Shown in pieces: positions 16,388 through 25,684 of a DNA stretch of 64,000 bases. Both the position numbers and the translations under genes were made by a program. The stretch covers positions 16,911 through 80,910 of the forward strand of contig NZ_JAHZQQ010000003.1 of assembly GCF_019930045.1 (NCBI RefSeq), written 5' to 3'. Source of the DNA: Streptococcus australis. GTDB lineage: Bacteria > Bacillota > Bacilli > Lactobacillales > Streptococcaceae. Positions within the stretch are counted from its first letter, which is position 1. Every line of letters starts with the position of its first letter. The notes under the pieces are model-generated. The model was not told the DNA's origin. It did no database searches and was given only the letters and a program-made list of their open reading frames with translations.

Positions 16388-18019
16388 ATGTCCATTGATT
16401 GGCAGAACATTTTATTTAACTTCTTAGGTGGTTTGGGACTATTTTTATATAGTATCAAAACTATGGGTGATGGCTTGCAACAGGCTGCAGGGGATCGCCT
16501 TCGTTACTATATCGACAAATATACCAGTAATCCATTTCTAGGGGTGCTCGTAGGGATTGTCGTGACTGCCCTTATCCAGTCTAGTACCGGGGTAACTGTT
16601 ATTACGGTTGGATTAGTAAGTGCCGGTCTATTAACGCTACGCCAAGCAATTGGGATCATCATGGGGGCCAATATCGGGACGACGGTCACTTCCTTCATCA
16701 TTGGTTTCAAGTTGGGAACATATGCCTTGCCCATTATGTTTGTCGGTACAGTCTGTCTCTTCTTTACCAAGAATCGGATAGCTAACAATATTGGTCGGAT
16801 CTTGTTTGGGGTTGGGGGAATCTTTTACGCCTTGAACCTCATCAGCGCAGGGATGAGTCCTTTGAAAGACTTGCCAGAGTTCAGCCAATATATGGTAACC
16901 CTTGGGAAGAATCCAATCCTCGGAGTGCTAGCTGGAGCCATTATCACAGTCTTGATCCAGGCTTCTTCTGCAACGATTGGGATTCTGCAAGGTCTCTACT
17001 CCGGTGGATTTTTAGATCTTAAGGGAGCATTGCCAATTTTATTTGGGGATAACATTGGGACTACCCTCACCGTTATCATTGCTGCCATGGGAGCCAATGT
17101 TTCTGCCAAACGGGTTGCAGCGACCCACGTCTTATTTAATGTCATCGGGACCATTCTGTGTATCATCTTGTTGGGACCATTTACAAGTATGGTTGAGTTC
17201 TTCCAAGCTCAGTTGCATCTCTCACCTGAGATGACGATTGCCTTTTCACATGGTGCTTTTAATGTGACCAACACCATCGTTCAATTCCCATTCATCGGAG
17301 CATTGGCTTACTTTGTGACGAAATTGATTCCTGGTGAGGATGAAGTGGTCAAATACGAGCCACTTTACTTGGATGAAAATCTGATTACCCAAGCTCCTTC
17401 GATTGCCTTGGGAAATGCCAAAAAAGAACTCTTGCACTTAGGAGCTTATGCTGAAAAGATTTTTGATTTATCTTATCGCTATATTTTGAATCAAGAAGAA
17501 AAGCTAGCTGAAAAAGGTCATAAAACAGAAGAAGCGATTAATACCATCGATGATCAGTTGACCAAGTACTTGATCCGCTTGTCCAGTGAAGCTTTGAGTC
17601 CAAAAGAAAGCGAATCCTTGACCAATATTTTGGATTCTTCTCGAGATTTGGAGCGGATTGGAGACCACGCAGAAGCCTTGATCAACTTGACGAACTACCT
17701 CATTCGGAAGAAAGTTGTCTTTTCTGACAATGCTTTGGCTGAATTAGAAGATATCTACCAACAAACGGCGACGTTTGTTAAAGATGCACTTCGAAGTGTA
17801 GAAGAAGATAGCCAAGAGTTGGCGGCAGAGTTGGAACAGCGCCATCAGGCAATTGAGAAGCTCGAAAAGAAATTGCGGAAGACCCATATTTCTCGTCTGA
17901 ACAAGGGCGAGTGTACGCCTCAAGCGGGTGTTAACTTTATTGATATCATCTCTCACTATACACGTGTTGCCGACCATGCCATGAATTTAGCAGAGAAGGT
18001 ACAATTGGAGCAAATCTAG
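16388..18019 (+). CDS. Na/Pi cotransporter family protein with PhoU-like domain
   Basis: A 543-residue protein. The N-terminal part (about 1-310) holds two repeats of the Na/phosphate symporter fold, each with a QSST/QASS motif: ALIQSSTGVT and VLIQASSATIG, along with IMGANIGTTVTS and LFGDNIGTTLT. The C-terminal part (about 340-540) is a helical PhoU-like region with RDLERIGDHAEALINL and HYTRVADHAMNL. It probably imports phosphate with sodium. The ATG at 16388 follows GGAGG at seven bases; an upstream GTG (16349) would add 13 residues lying on the promoter region. Monocistronic. Confidence 0.9.
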   Translation: MSIDWQNILFNFLGGLGLFLYSIKTMGDGLQQAAGDRLRYYIDKYTSNPFLGVLVGIVVTALIQSSTGVTVITVGLVSAGLLTLRQAIGIIMGANIGTTVTSFIIGFKLGTYALPIMFVGTVCLFFTKNRIANNIGRILFGVGGIFYALNLISAGMSPLKDLPEFSQYMVTLGKNPILGVLAGAIITVLIQASSATIGILQGLYSGGFLDLKGALPILFGDNIGTTLTVIIAAMGANVSAKRVAATHVLFNVIGTILCIILLGPFTSMVEFFQAQLHLSPEMTIAFSHGAFNVTNTIVQFPFIGALAYFVTKLIPGEDEVVKYEPLYLDENLITQAPSIALGNAKKELLHLGAYAEKIFDLSYRYILNQEEKLAEKGHKTEEAINTIDDQLTKYLIRLSSEALSPKESESLTNILDSSRDLERIGDHAEALINLTNYLIRKKVVFSDNALAELEDIYQQTATFVKDALRSVEEDSQELAAELEQRHQAIEKLEKKLRKTHISRLNKGECTPQAGVNFIDIISHYTRVADHAMNLAEKVQLEQI

Positions 18020-18092
18020 ACAAAGCAAAAATCCAGTTCTTTAGAGAGGGATTTCAGATTGAATATAAAGTCTTCTTTAAAACTTTCCTTAG

Positions 18093-18203
18093 GTGAGTAC
18101 GGACGTCAGCGAACTTCTTCAAAGTTCCATGACTAATTATTGAGCCTAAGGTCTCAATAATTCCGAGTGCCTGAAACAATTGTGTTTCAGGCACTTTTCT
18201 CAC
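18093..18203 (+). repeat. Structured intergenic element, copy 1
   Basis: A 111-base segment that folds into six helices: P1 GTGAG/CTCAC closing the whole, P2 CGGA/TCCG, P3 GTCA/TGAC capped by GAACTT/AAGTTC, P5 TTATTGAG/CTCAATAA with loop CCTAAGGT (18145-18152), and P6 GTGCCTGAAAC/GTTTCAGGCAC (18167-18194) followed by TTTT. A second copy with different bases in nearly every helix lies at 27064-27171 on the other strand. It is not coding. The rest of the 18020-18446 gap holds another hairpin and the nagA promoter. Confidence 0.65.
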
Positions 18204-18297
18204 AGTGGAAAGTTTTTCATCTTCTTAAATAACTAAAAAAGATTATTTTTTGAAAAATTTATCTAGCTATTTTATGAAAAAAGTTTGTCTACATTCT

Positions 18298-18326
18298 AAA
18301 ATCCAGCTCAAAAAAACTGGATTTTT
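18298..18326 (+). terminator. Hairpin with T run upstream of nagA
   Basis: AAATCCAG pairs with CTGGATTT around an A-rich loop and is followed by further T. It may end transcripts from the Na/Pi symporter gene or from the structured element before nagA begins. Confidence 0.6.
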
Positions 18327-18367
18327 TATCGTATTTATAGGAAATATTAATATATTTAAATAAAATA

Positions 18368-18377
18368 GGTCTAGACC
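18368..18377. promoter_or_regulatory. NagR/DasR-type operator (dre) at the nagA promoter
   Basis: GGTCTAGACC is a perfect ten-base palindrome equal to the core of the dre site bound by GntR-family NagR/DasR regulators of amino-sugar use. It abuts the nagA -35 (18379). Confidence 0.65.
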
Positions 18378-18378
18378 A

Positions 18379-18407
18379 TTTACAAATGCAGTACAAAGGA
18401 TTATAAT
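18379..18407 (+). promoter_or_regulatory. nagA promoter
   Basis: TTTACA (18379-18384), 17 bases, TATAAT (18402-18407). Confidence 0.8.
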
Positions 18408-18446
18408 GTGTATGAATATATCGGTAGAAAAAGAAAGGAAATCACC

Positions 18447-19598
18447 ATGACAACTTATATACAAGCAGATCAATTCTTTTATCCCCATGGCATTCGTAAG
18501 GGAGGATATCTAGAAATAGTCGATGGCAAATTTGGGAAACATGTAGATCAGCTACCAGAGGGAACTACTGTTTTGGACTATACAGGCTATAGTATTGCTC
18601 CTGGTTTGGTCGATACGCACATCCATGGATTTGGTGGAGTTGATGTTATGGACAACAACATCGAGGGAACCCTTCATACTATGAGTGAGGGGCTCTTGAG
18701 CACAGGGGTCACTAGCTTTTTGCCAACAACCTTGACCTCTTCTTATGAGCAATTATTAGCAGTCACTGAAAACATTGGAGCACGATACCAAGAAGCGTCT
18801 GGTGCTAAGATTCGTGGTATTTACTTTGAAGGACCTTACTTTACAGAGAAGTACAAAGGGGCACAAAATCCAGCCTACATGAAAGATCCTCGAATGGATG
18901 AATTCCGTGCATGGCAAAAAGCAGCCAACGGCTTGCTCAATAAAATTGCCCTTGCTCCTGAGCGAGATGGTGTCGAAGACTTTGTCCGCACAGTGACAGG
19001 AGAAGGGGTAACGGTTGCGCTTGGTCACTCCAATGCAACTTTTGACGAAGCCAAAAAAGCAGTGGATGCTGGGGCTAGTGTCTGGGTGCATGCCTATAAC
19101 GGAATGCGCGGTTTGACGCACCGTGAGTTGGGAATGGTTGGGGCTATGTACCAACTTCCTCATACTTATGCAGAGTTAATCTGTGACGGCCATCACGTTG
19201 ATCCAAAAGCCTGCGACATCCTTCTCAAACAAAAAGGAGTGGAAAATATTGCCTTAATCACCGACTGTATGACAGCTGGTGGCTTGGAAGATGGCGACTA
19301 TATGTTGGGTGAATTCCCTGTTGTCGTAGAAAATGGAACAGCCCGTTTGAAATCGACAGGGAATCTGGCTGGTTCGATCTTGAAGCTCAAAGATGGATTG
19401 AAGAATGTTGTTGAGTGGGGTGTTGCCAATCCTCATGAAGCGGTCATGATGGCGAGTCTCAACCCTGCTAAATCTGTCCATATTGATGATGTCTGCGGCC
19501 AAATCCGTGAGGGTTATGACGCTGACTTTATTGTATTGGATAAAGATTTAGAGTTGGTAGCAACCTTCTTGGATGGCCAAAAACGATTTGAAGCTTAA
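18447..19598 (+). CDS. nagA: N-acetylglucosamine-6-phosphate deacetylase
   Basis: A 383-residue amidohydrolase-fold enzyme that removes acetate from GlcNAc-6-P, feeding NagB. DTHIHGFGG carries the His-x-His metal motif near residue 60; YFEGPYF, LGHSNATFDEA, VHAYNGMRGL and ICDGHHVDP give the remaining metal and substrate residues; ITDCMTAGGLEDG carries the catalytic Asp. The ATG at 18447 has AAGGA eight bases upstream; the region before it contains the promoter, so a longer start is excluded. Likely induced by amino sugars through the palindrome at 18368. Confidence 0.95.
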   Translation: MTTYIQADQFFYPHGIRKGGYLEIVDGKFGKHVDQLPEGTTVLDYTGYSIAPGLVDTHIHGFGGVDVMDNNIEGTLHTMSEGLLSTGVTSFLPTTLTSSYEQLLAVTENIGARYQEASGAKIRGIYFEGPYFTEKYKGAQNPAYMKDPRMDEFRAWQKAANGLLNKIALAPERDGVEDFVRTVTGEGVTVALGHSNATFDEAKKAVDAGASVWVHAYNGMRGLTHRELGMVGAMYQLPHTYAELICDGHHVDPKACDILLKQKGVENIALITDCMTAGGLEDGDYMLGEFPVVVENGTARLKSTGNLAGSILKLKDGLKNVVEWGVANPHEAVMMASLNPAKSVHIDDVCGQIREGYDADFIVLDKDLELVATFLDGQKRFEA

Positions 19599-19664
19599 TG
19601 GTGAAAAAGAGGTTCAACTACGAATCGCTTGCTTTCGCCAAACTAAAAATTGAATGTATTCCAT

Positions 19665-19693
19665 AAGCTGAGATGAGAGTCTCAGCTTATTTG
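19665..19693 (+). terminator. Hairpin after nagA
   Basis: AAGCTGAGA pairs perfectly with TCTCAGCTT; the T run is poor (ATTTGAAT), so efficiency is uncertain. Confidence 0.55.
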
Positions 19694-19738
19694 AATAGGA
19701 TTCCTTGATCTAGCCATTTGTCTCTTTGCTCTGATACA

Positions 19739-19747
19739 TGGTATAAT
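19739..19747 (+). promoter_or_regulatory. Promoter of the small membrane protein/AKR operon
   Basis: TGGTATAAT is an extended -10 (TATAAT at 19742-19747), with TTGTCT 18 bases upstream. Confidence 0.6.
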
Positions 19748-19775
19748 GAAAGTAATTGAATCGCGAGGTAGTTTT

Positions 19776-20003
19776 ATGAATAAGATAAACGTACGTTTTT
19801 TATTGATGGGCTTGTTTTTCTTTATCTACGGTATGTTGCGCCGTAGTCCCGTCATCCTAGTGGCAGGTAGTGCCTTTTTACTCTATGCCTTTTTTAGTAA
19901 ATCGATGGTGCAGCCGAAGGAAAATATCTTTAAGCCAAAGTTGCGCTTGAATGCGAAGACTTCTAAGTCTGGTGAAAAAACAAAGGAAAGTAACGGGAAA
20001 TAA
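19776..20003 (+). CDS. Small membrane protein, unknown function
   Basis: A 75-residue protein with a hydrophobic N-terminal two-thirds forming one hairpin or two short membrane segments (FLLMGLFFFIYGML and VILVAGSAFLLYAFF), then a basic Lys-rich tail likely cytoplasmic. GAGG is seven bases before the ATG at 19776. Its stop almost touches the start of the aldo/keto reductase, so the two form an operon. I recognise no family. Confidence 0.75.
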   Translation: MNKINVRFLLMGLFFFIYGMLRRSPVILVAGSAFLLYAFFSKSMVQPKENIFKPKLRLNAKTSKSGEKTKESNGK

Positions 20004-20004
20004 G

Positions 20005-20847
20005 ATGAAGAGCTACAAACTAAATGACGGACGCCACATTCCTGTACTTGGTTTTGGTACTTGGAAGGCGAAAGATGGCGAGGAAGCTTATCAAGCAGTA
20101 AAAGCAGCCTTAGAAGCGGGCTATCGCCATATTGATACGGCAGCCATCTATCAAAATGAAGAAAGTGTCGGAAAGGCTATCAAAGATAGTGGTATTCCAA
20201 GAGAAGAGCTTTTTGTAACGACCAAGTTGTGGAATAATCGTCACACCTATGAGGATGCTGTCAATGGTCTAGAAGAATCTTTGCACAAATTGGGACTAGA
20301 ATATATCGATTTGTACCTCATCCACTGGCCAAATCCTGTGACTCACCGAGAAAATGAGGCCTGGAAAGAACGGAATCGTGAGGTTTGGAGAGCCATGGAA
20401 GATATGCAGGCAGAAGGAAAGATTCGCTCTATTGGTGTGAGTAACTTCCTGCCCCATCACCTGGATGCTTTGTTGGAAAGTGCCAAAGTTCTTCCTGCGG
20501 TTAATCAGATCCGCTTGGCCCCTGGAGTCTATCAAGAGGAAGTGGTCCGTTATTGTCGTGATAAAGGAATTTTATTGGAGGCATGGGGACCATTTGGCCA
20601 AGGAGAGCTGTTCCAAAATGAGACAGTTCTAACATTAGCTAAACAGTATGATGTAACACCAGCCCAGCTTCTCTTGGCTTGGAGTCTAGCAGAAGGATTT
20701 TTACCTTTGCCTAAATCAGTGACTCCTGAGCGCATTGCAAGTAATCTGCAATGCTCTGCGATTGCATTATCCTCGGAAGACTGTGAGCTCCTTCGGAAGA
20801 TCCCAGTAGAGGCGGGAGCACCAGACCCAGACACCAAAGACTTTTAA
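20005..20847 (+). CDS. Aldo/keto reductase
   Basis: A 280-residue NADPH-dependent oxidoreductase of the AKR superfamily. The catalytic tetrad is visible: Asp and Tyr in RHIDTAAIYQNEESVG, Lys in TTKLWN and His in LIHWP. The signature IRSIGVSNFLPHHLD and the cofactor-binding LPKSVTPERIASNL complete the family pattern. The closest group is 2,5-diketo-gluconate/glyoxal reductases of Firmicutes; the substrate is not determined. The start ATG lies one base after the previous stop, with only a weak GGGAAA site, so translation is probably coupled. Ends in a terminator. Confidence 0.88.
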   Translation: MKSYKLNDGRHIPVLGFGTWKAKDGEEAYQAVKAALEAGYRHIDTAAIYQNEESVGKAIKDSGIPREELFVTTKLWNNRHTYEDAVNGLEESLHKLGLEYIDLYLIHWPNPVTHRENEAWKERNREVWRAMEDMQAEGKIRSIGVSNFLPHHLDALLESAKVLPAVNQIRLAPGVYQEEVVRYCRDKGILLEAWGPFGQGELFQNETVLTLAKQYDVTPAQLLLAWSLAEGFLPLPKSVTPERIASNLQCSAIALSSEDCELLRKIPVEAGAPDPDTKDF

Positions 20848-20861
20848 GATCGTTTATTTAT

Positions 20862-20895
20862 AGACAGTGAGAGGTTGCTCTGGCTGTCTTTTTTG
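20862..20895 (+). terminator. Terminator after the aldo/keto reductase
   Basis: AGACAGTGAGAG pairs with CTCTGGCTGTCT around GTTG, followed by six T. Confidence 0.8.
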
Positions 20896-21037
20896 TGCAA
20901 TGAGATGAAAGGCGAATAATTTGTTTCAGTTATCTAATTATTTGAATATTGAAACCACAAAAAAGCAAACAAAAAACAACTAATTAAAGATAACGTGCGG
21001 AAATATTACAATTTGATAACAAAGTTAATGTTGAGTG

Positions 21038-21064
21038 AATTTTCTGAAAAATTAGGAGTATAAT
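21038..21064 (+). promoter_or_regulatory. Protease promoter with overlapping CodY box
   Basis: A -10 TATAAT at 21059-21064 lies just after AATTTTCTGAAAAAT (21038-21052), which matches the CodY consensus at 14 of 15 positions. The box occupies the -35/spacer region, a position for direct repression when branched-chain amino acids are plentiful. Confidence 0.65.
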
Positions 21065-21094
21065 AAGAATAATTTAGTATATAGGGGGAATTTT

Positions 21095-24000
21095 ATGAGT
21101 AAACAGCGTTTCTCATTGAGAAAATATAAGTTTGGTGTTGCATCGGTGCTGTTAGGATCTGTTCTTGTCTTTGGAGCAGGGAATGTAAGTGCTGATGAAG
21201 CGAAACAGCCAGAGACTGCAGTCGTTACATCTGCAGAAGCAAATCCAGTATCGCCAAGTGAGTCTGCGTCTCCTGTAACGAATCAGGCAAGTGAGCAGAC
21301 TACAGGCTCAGTAGTTGAAAATGGTAAAGTTGTTGACGAGCCGGTCTCCTCAGACAAAGGGGCAACAACTCCATCTGTCGAATCAGATAGCCAAGTTGTT
21401 ACGCAGGAAGCCAAAACAGAGGCTCCAGCTACTGAAAAGCAAGCGGAAGTCGTAACTAAAACCGAAGAAAAAACTGCAGAAAAAACATCCGAAGGACAGG
21501 AAAAAACAGAAGCAAAACCTTCTTCAACAGAGGAGAAGAGTGAGGATAAACCTGTAACGGAAGCAAGAACCGAAAAGAAAGCTGAAGATAAACCATTAAG
21601 TATTAGCAGCAATACGATTATTAATGTGCCCCAAACTTGGGAAAAAGGGTACAAGGGTGAAGGGACTGTTGTTGCGGTCATTGACTCTGGTTTAGATGTC
21701 TACCACGAAGTATTGCGGATTTCAGACCCTACAAAAGGGAAATTCAAAAATCAAACAGAATTAGAAGCTGCCAAAAAAGCAGCGGGAATTGACTACGGAA
21801 AATGGTACAACGATAAGGTTGTCTTTGCCTATGATTATATGGATGGAGATGACAATATCAAAGAAAAAGACCATGATTCACACGGTATGCACGTAACAGG
21901 GATTGCGACTGGGAACCCTGACAAAAAAGCTGGGGATGGCAACTACGTATATGGAGTTGCTCCAGAAGCCCAAGTGATGTTTATGCGGGTTTTCTCTGAT
22001 CGTAGTGGATCCACCAGCGATGTTGTCTATGTAAAAGCGATTGATGACGCAGTGGCATTGGGAGCCGATGTCATTAATATGAGTTTAGGATCTGGGACAG
22101 GATCTACAGTGAATGCTAGTCCTGCTGTCAGAGAAGCGATTCAACGAGCACGCGCCAAAGGGGTTAGTGTCGTCATCGCTGCGGGTAATAGTAACACCTA
22201 TGGATACGGTCATGACAACCCAAGTGCTGAAAACCCTGATTATGGTGTCGTGGGTAGTCCTTCAACCGTAGAAGAGTCTATTTCAGTTGCCTCTGTAAAT
22301 GATTCATTCGTAACAGAAGAAGTCTTTACAGTTCGTGGTTTGGAAGACAATGCCGACTTGGATAAAGGGAAGTTTACCTATACAGCGGCTGAAACAGATG
22401 CCAATTTCGAAAATGGGAAAGAATATGACTATGTGGATGCTGGTTTGGGGCGTGAGAGGGATTTAGAAAGTCTCGATTTGACTGGTAAAGTCGCCCTCAT
22501 CAAACGTGGTGAAATTACCTTCTCAGATAAGGTCGCTAATGTCTATAAAAAAGGAGCGATTGGTGCCCTCATTTACAACAGTGTCGAAGGCGCGAATGTC
22601 AAAATGGGTCTCGAAGGTGATGCGAAAAAAATCCCTGCGGTATTTATCTCTAAGCGGTACGGAGAAGCCATCAAAGACAAAGACTACAAAATAGTCTTTG
22701 ACGGTAGTTTGGATAACCGTCCAAACCCTGACGCTGGGAAGATGTCAGAATTCTCTAGTTGGGGAGTGTCAACGGATGGACAATTGAAACCAGATGTCAC
22801 TGCACCTGGTGGATCGATCTTCTCTTCACTAAATGACAATAGCTATGGCAGTATCAGTGGAACCAGTATGGCCTCTCCTCATGTGGCTGGGGTTTCGGCT
22901 TTGGTGAAGGAATACCTCCAAGCTCATCATCCAGAACTTTCACCAGAGGAACTATCTGCAACGGTCAAGGCCTTGATCATGTCAACTGCAAAACCACACT
23001 TCAACAAAGAAACGGGGGCCTACACTTCGGTACGTCAACAAGGGGCAGGGATTGTAGATACTGCTGCAGCCGTCTCGACAGATTTATATGTAACGAATGA
23101 AGATGCTTACCCAAGCGTAACCCTTGGTAATGTGGAAGATCGATTCAGTTTTGATGTGACCGTTCATAATATTTCTGATACTGACAGAGAGTTGAAGATG
23201 ATTGTGAATACCACTACCGACGATGTAAAAGACGATCACTTTACCTTGAAGCCACGAAAATTAACAGAGACTGTATGGCCAAATGTAACTGTAAAAGCCC
23301 ATAGTAGTCAGACAGTGACGGTGACTGTCGATGCGTCTAAGTTTGCAGAAGAATTGTCTAAATTGATGCCGAACGGTTACTTCTTGGAAGGCTTTGTTCG
23401 CTTTGTGGATCCAGCAGATGACGGCGACGTGGTTAGCATCCCATTTATGGGCTTCCGTGGTTCTTTCCAAGATATCCCTGCGGTTGAAAAACCAATCTAC
23501 AACTTGGTAAGAGAAGGGAAATCAGGATTCTACTATGATGTCCCAGAAACCAAATACGTGCCATCCAATGCGAACGTCACCTCTTTAGTTTCAAACGCGA
23601 ATGATGTGCTCTATACGACTGCTAAGAAGGAAACAGCAGAACGAAGCCCAATCGTTCTTGGAACAGTGGAAACACCAGAAGGTTTGAACGTCCTCAATTT
23701 GGATGCTGATGGAAATGTCCGTCTGGCTATTTCTCCAGATGGAGATGAGAACAAAGATTATGTGCAGTATCGTGCAGTCGTCTTGCGAAACCTAAAAAAT
23801 ATGAAAGCAGCTGTCTACAAGGCAGATGATCAAGCATTTGCTAATCCAATTTGGTCAAGTACAGGATCTTTCTCTGCTCGTAAGAATTATTTTGACGGAC
23901 GTGGGAAACGATCTTATCTAGTCGATAACACGGCTTGGGAAGGAACGGATGCCAAGGGTGAAAAGGTAGCGGATGGTCACTATGTCTATGAAGTTCGCTA

Positions 24001-25585
24001 TACGCCAGCCGTTCCAGGAGCAGAAGAGCAAGTTGTTCGCTTTAATCTCCAAATCGATACCCAAAAACCAGTCTTGACTTCAGGTTATACGACCAAGAAG
24101 GATGGGGTAGAAACCTTCTATGCTCGTAAAACAAAAGATATTGGCAATGGTGGAATCTTACGAGAGCAAGTCTTCTATGTCAAGGCCTTTGATGAAGAAG
24201 GGACCCTGGTTAAAGAGGGGAAAGACGCCCTAGGGAAGACTAGTCGCTTTGAAAACCGTGTCTATTTAACGGCAAATGAAGATGGTGGCTATACTCTTCC
24301 AGAAGGAATCAGTAAAGACTTACTTTACTATGTGGTAGAAGACTACGCTGGAAACCGCGACTTTGCTTCTCTTGCTGATTTTGCTGGTACTGAAGATAGT
24401 GGCCGGATTAAGGTGTCAGTCCTAGATGCCGATACACATAAAGAATTAGATACCGATTTTGTCTACCGTATCAAGGATGATCAAGGACAGTATGTCAACT
24501 TAGACAAAGGGAAAGAAATCAATTTCCTTAAGTTTGGTAGCTACGTGGCAGAACTCTTTGCCTATGACAAATCAGATCTGAAACTTGTCAGCCAACGAAC
24601 TCAGAAATTTGAAATCACTGCAGAGGACAGCTTTAAGACCATTGAATTCTTGGCCAAAGAGATTGTCACTGCACCTTTGAGCCTGGTCTTTGATCAAGCA
24701 GTACCAAGAACAACACCAGTTGTCTTGAAAAATCAAGCTGGTGAAACCTTTGTTCTTCCAGTTCAACGCTATGGCAAGAATGCTTTTGGAAAAGATGTCC
24801 CAGTTGGAACATACACGATTTCAGTCAGTCTACCAACAGGTTATGAGTTGTTTGAGGATGCACCGACTGTGACAGTTCTAGCAGACCAAAACAATCTCGC
24901 AAAACTTTCTGTAGTCATTAAGACCCAATTGTTGCAATTGTTGGCCCAACAAACTAACTTGACCAGCACTCCTCAGTACTTTAATGCAACAAGTGAAAAA
25001 CGTTTAGCCTATGATGCAGCTTATCAAGAAGCTCAGAAAGCTCTTGCGACTAAGTTATCACAAGCAGAAGTTAACCAAATCTTTTCAAATCTTGGATTGG
25101 TTACGAGTCAATTAGACGGAAAAGAGTCTGATTTTACAGCACTAAAATCAGCCATTGCTGCCTATGATGTAACCTCAAAAACAGGTCGCTATGCCAACGC
25201 TAAGGGTTCCGCTCGACGAACCTTTGACCAAAGCTTTAAGGAATTGGCTCTCTTGCTCGTCCGTGAAGGTGTGACACAAGAGCAAATCAACCAAGCACTT
25301 GCGAATTACCAGGCAGCTGATCAACAGTTAAATGGAAAAACAACCGATTTCTCAAGTCTGAAGAAATTGATTGCGGCAGAACTCCAGTTCCAAGCTAAGA
25401 ATGCGAAGTTTATCTATGCAGCAGATAAGGCGAAGGTAAACTATCTACAAGCCTTTATCCGCGCTCAAGCTGTACTGGCTAATCCTGGTGCCAGTCAACA
25501 GGAAGTTAAGGCGGTATTAGCTGAGGTTAAAGCTGCTAAGAAAAAATTAAATGGGAAAAAACCAAAGGTTGTAAAACGCCCATAA
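21095..25585 (+). CDS. Cell-envelope subtilisin-like serine protease (PrtA/C5a-peptidase type)
   Basis: A 1496-residue secreted protease. A YSIRK-type signal (FSLRKYKFGVASVLLGS) ends near residue 33. A Glu/Lys/Thr-rich linker (about 34-165) follows. The S8 catalytic domain has Asp197 (VIDSGLD), His263 (SHGMHV), oxyanion Asn365 and Ser591 (GTSMASPH), with a PA domain inserted at about 405-545. Fn3-like and beta-rich domains span 660-1280, then three FIVAR-like helical repeats (about 1285-1490), each ending LDGK or LNGK. The C terminus is Lys-rich and has no LPXTG motif. GGGGG lies seven bases from the ATG. It likely degrades host or milk-like proteins to feed amino-acid uptake. Confidence 0.93.
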   Translation: MSKQRFSLRKYKFGVASVLLGSVLVFGAGNVSADEAKQPETAVVTSAEANPVSPSESASPVTNQASEQTTGSVVENGKVVDEPVSSDKGATTPSVESDSQVVTQEAKTEAPATEKQAEVVTKTEEKTAEKTSEGQEKTEAKPSSTEEKSEDKPVTEARTEKKAEDKPLSISSNTIINVPQTWEKGYKGEGTVVAVIDSGLDVYHEVLRISDPTKGKFKNQTELEAAKKAAGIDYGKWYNDKVVFAYDYMDGDDNIKEKDHDSHGMHVTGIATGNPDKKAGDGNYVYGVAPEAQVMFMRVFSDRSGSTSDVVYVKAIDDAVALGADVINMSLGSGTGSTVNASPAVREAIQRARAKGVSVVIAAGNSNTYGYGHDNPSAENPDYGVVGSPSTVEESISVASVNDSFVTEEVFTVRGLEDNADLDKGKFTYTAAETDANFENGKEYDYVDAGLGRERDLESLDLTGKVALIKRGEITFSDKVANVYKKGAIGALIYNSVEGANVKMGLEGDAKKIPAVFISKRYGEAIKDKDYKIVFDGSLDNRPNPDAGKMSEFSSWGVSTDGQLKPDVTAPGGSIFSSLNDNSYGSISGTSMASPHVAGVSALVKEYLQAHHPELSPEELSATVKALIMSTAKPHFNKETGAYTSVRQQGAGIVDTAAAVSTDLYVTNEDAYPSVTLGNVEDRFSFDVTVHNISDTDRELKMIVNTTTDDVKDDHFTLKPRKLTETVWPNVTVKAHSSQTVTVTVDASKFAEELSKLMPNGYFLEGFVRFVDPADDGDVVSIPFMGFRGSFQDIPAVEKPIYNLVREGKSGFYYDVPETKYVPSNANVTSLVSNANDVLYTTAKKETAERSPIVLGTVETPEGLNVLNLDADGNVRLAISPDGDENKDYVQYRAVVLRNLKNMKAAVYKADDQAFANPIWSSTGSFSARKNYFDGRGKRSYLVDNTAWEGTDAKGEKVADGHYVYEVRYTPAVPGAEEQVVRFNLQIDTQKPVLTSGYTTKKDGVETFYARKTKDIGNGGILREQVFYVKAFDEEGTLVKEGKDALGKTSRFENRVYLTANEDGGYTLPEGISKDLLYYVVEDYAGNRDFASLADFAGTEDSGRIKVSVLDADTHKELDTDFVYRIKDDQGQYVNLDKGKEINFLKFGSYVAELFAYDKSDLKLVSQRTQKFEITAEDSFKTIEFLAKEIVTAPLSLVFDQAVPRTTPVVLKNQAGETFVLPVQRYGKNAFGKDVPVGTYTISVSLPTGYELFEDAPTVTVLADQNNLAKLSVVIKTQLLQLLAQQTNLTSTPQYFNATSEKRLAYDAAYQEAQKALATKLSQAEVNQIFSNLGLVTSQLDGKESDFTALKSAIAAYDVTSKTGRYANAKGSARRTFDQSFKELALLLVREGVTQEQINQALANYQAADQQLNGKTTDFSSLKKLIAAELQFQAKNAKFIYAADKAKVNYLQAFIRAQAVLANPGASQQEVKAVLAEVKAAKKKLNGKKPKVVKRP

Positions 25586-25613
25586 CAGTCACCTTTCTTT
25601 GAAAGGATTTGCG

Positions 25614-25648
25614 ACAAGTCTGAAACACCTGTTTCGGACTTGTTTTTT
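25614..25648 (+). terminator. Terminator of the protease gene
   Basis: ACAAGTCTGAAAC pairs with GTTTCGGACTTGT (one G-T) around ACCT, followed by TTTTTTG. Its T run touches the glyQS -35. Confidence 0.9.
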
Positions 25649-25649
25649 G

Positions 25650-25678
25650 TTTACACTCGAATAGAAATCTGCTATAAT
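25650..25678 (+). promoter_or_regulatory. glyQS promoter
   Basis: TTTACA (25650-25655), 17 bases, TATAAT (25673-25678). Confidence 0.8.
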
Positions 25679-25684
25679 ACTAGT

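Noticed and set aside
18060..18210. CiaR-controlled csRNA between the Na/Pi symporter gene and nagA
   Set aside because: No proper TTTAAG direct repeat upstream and no anti-Shine-Dalgarno loops; the segment fits the structured element instead.
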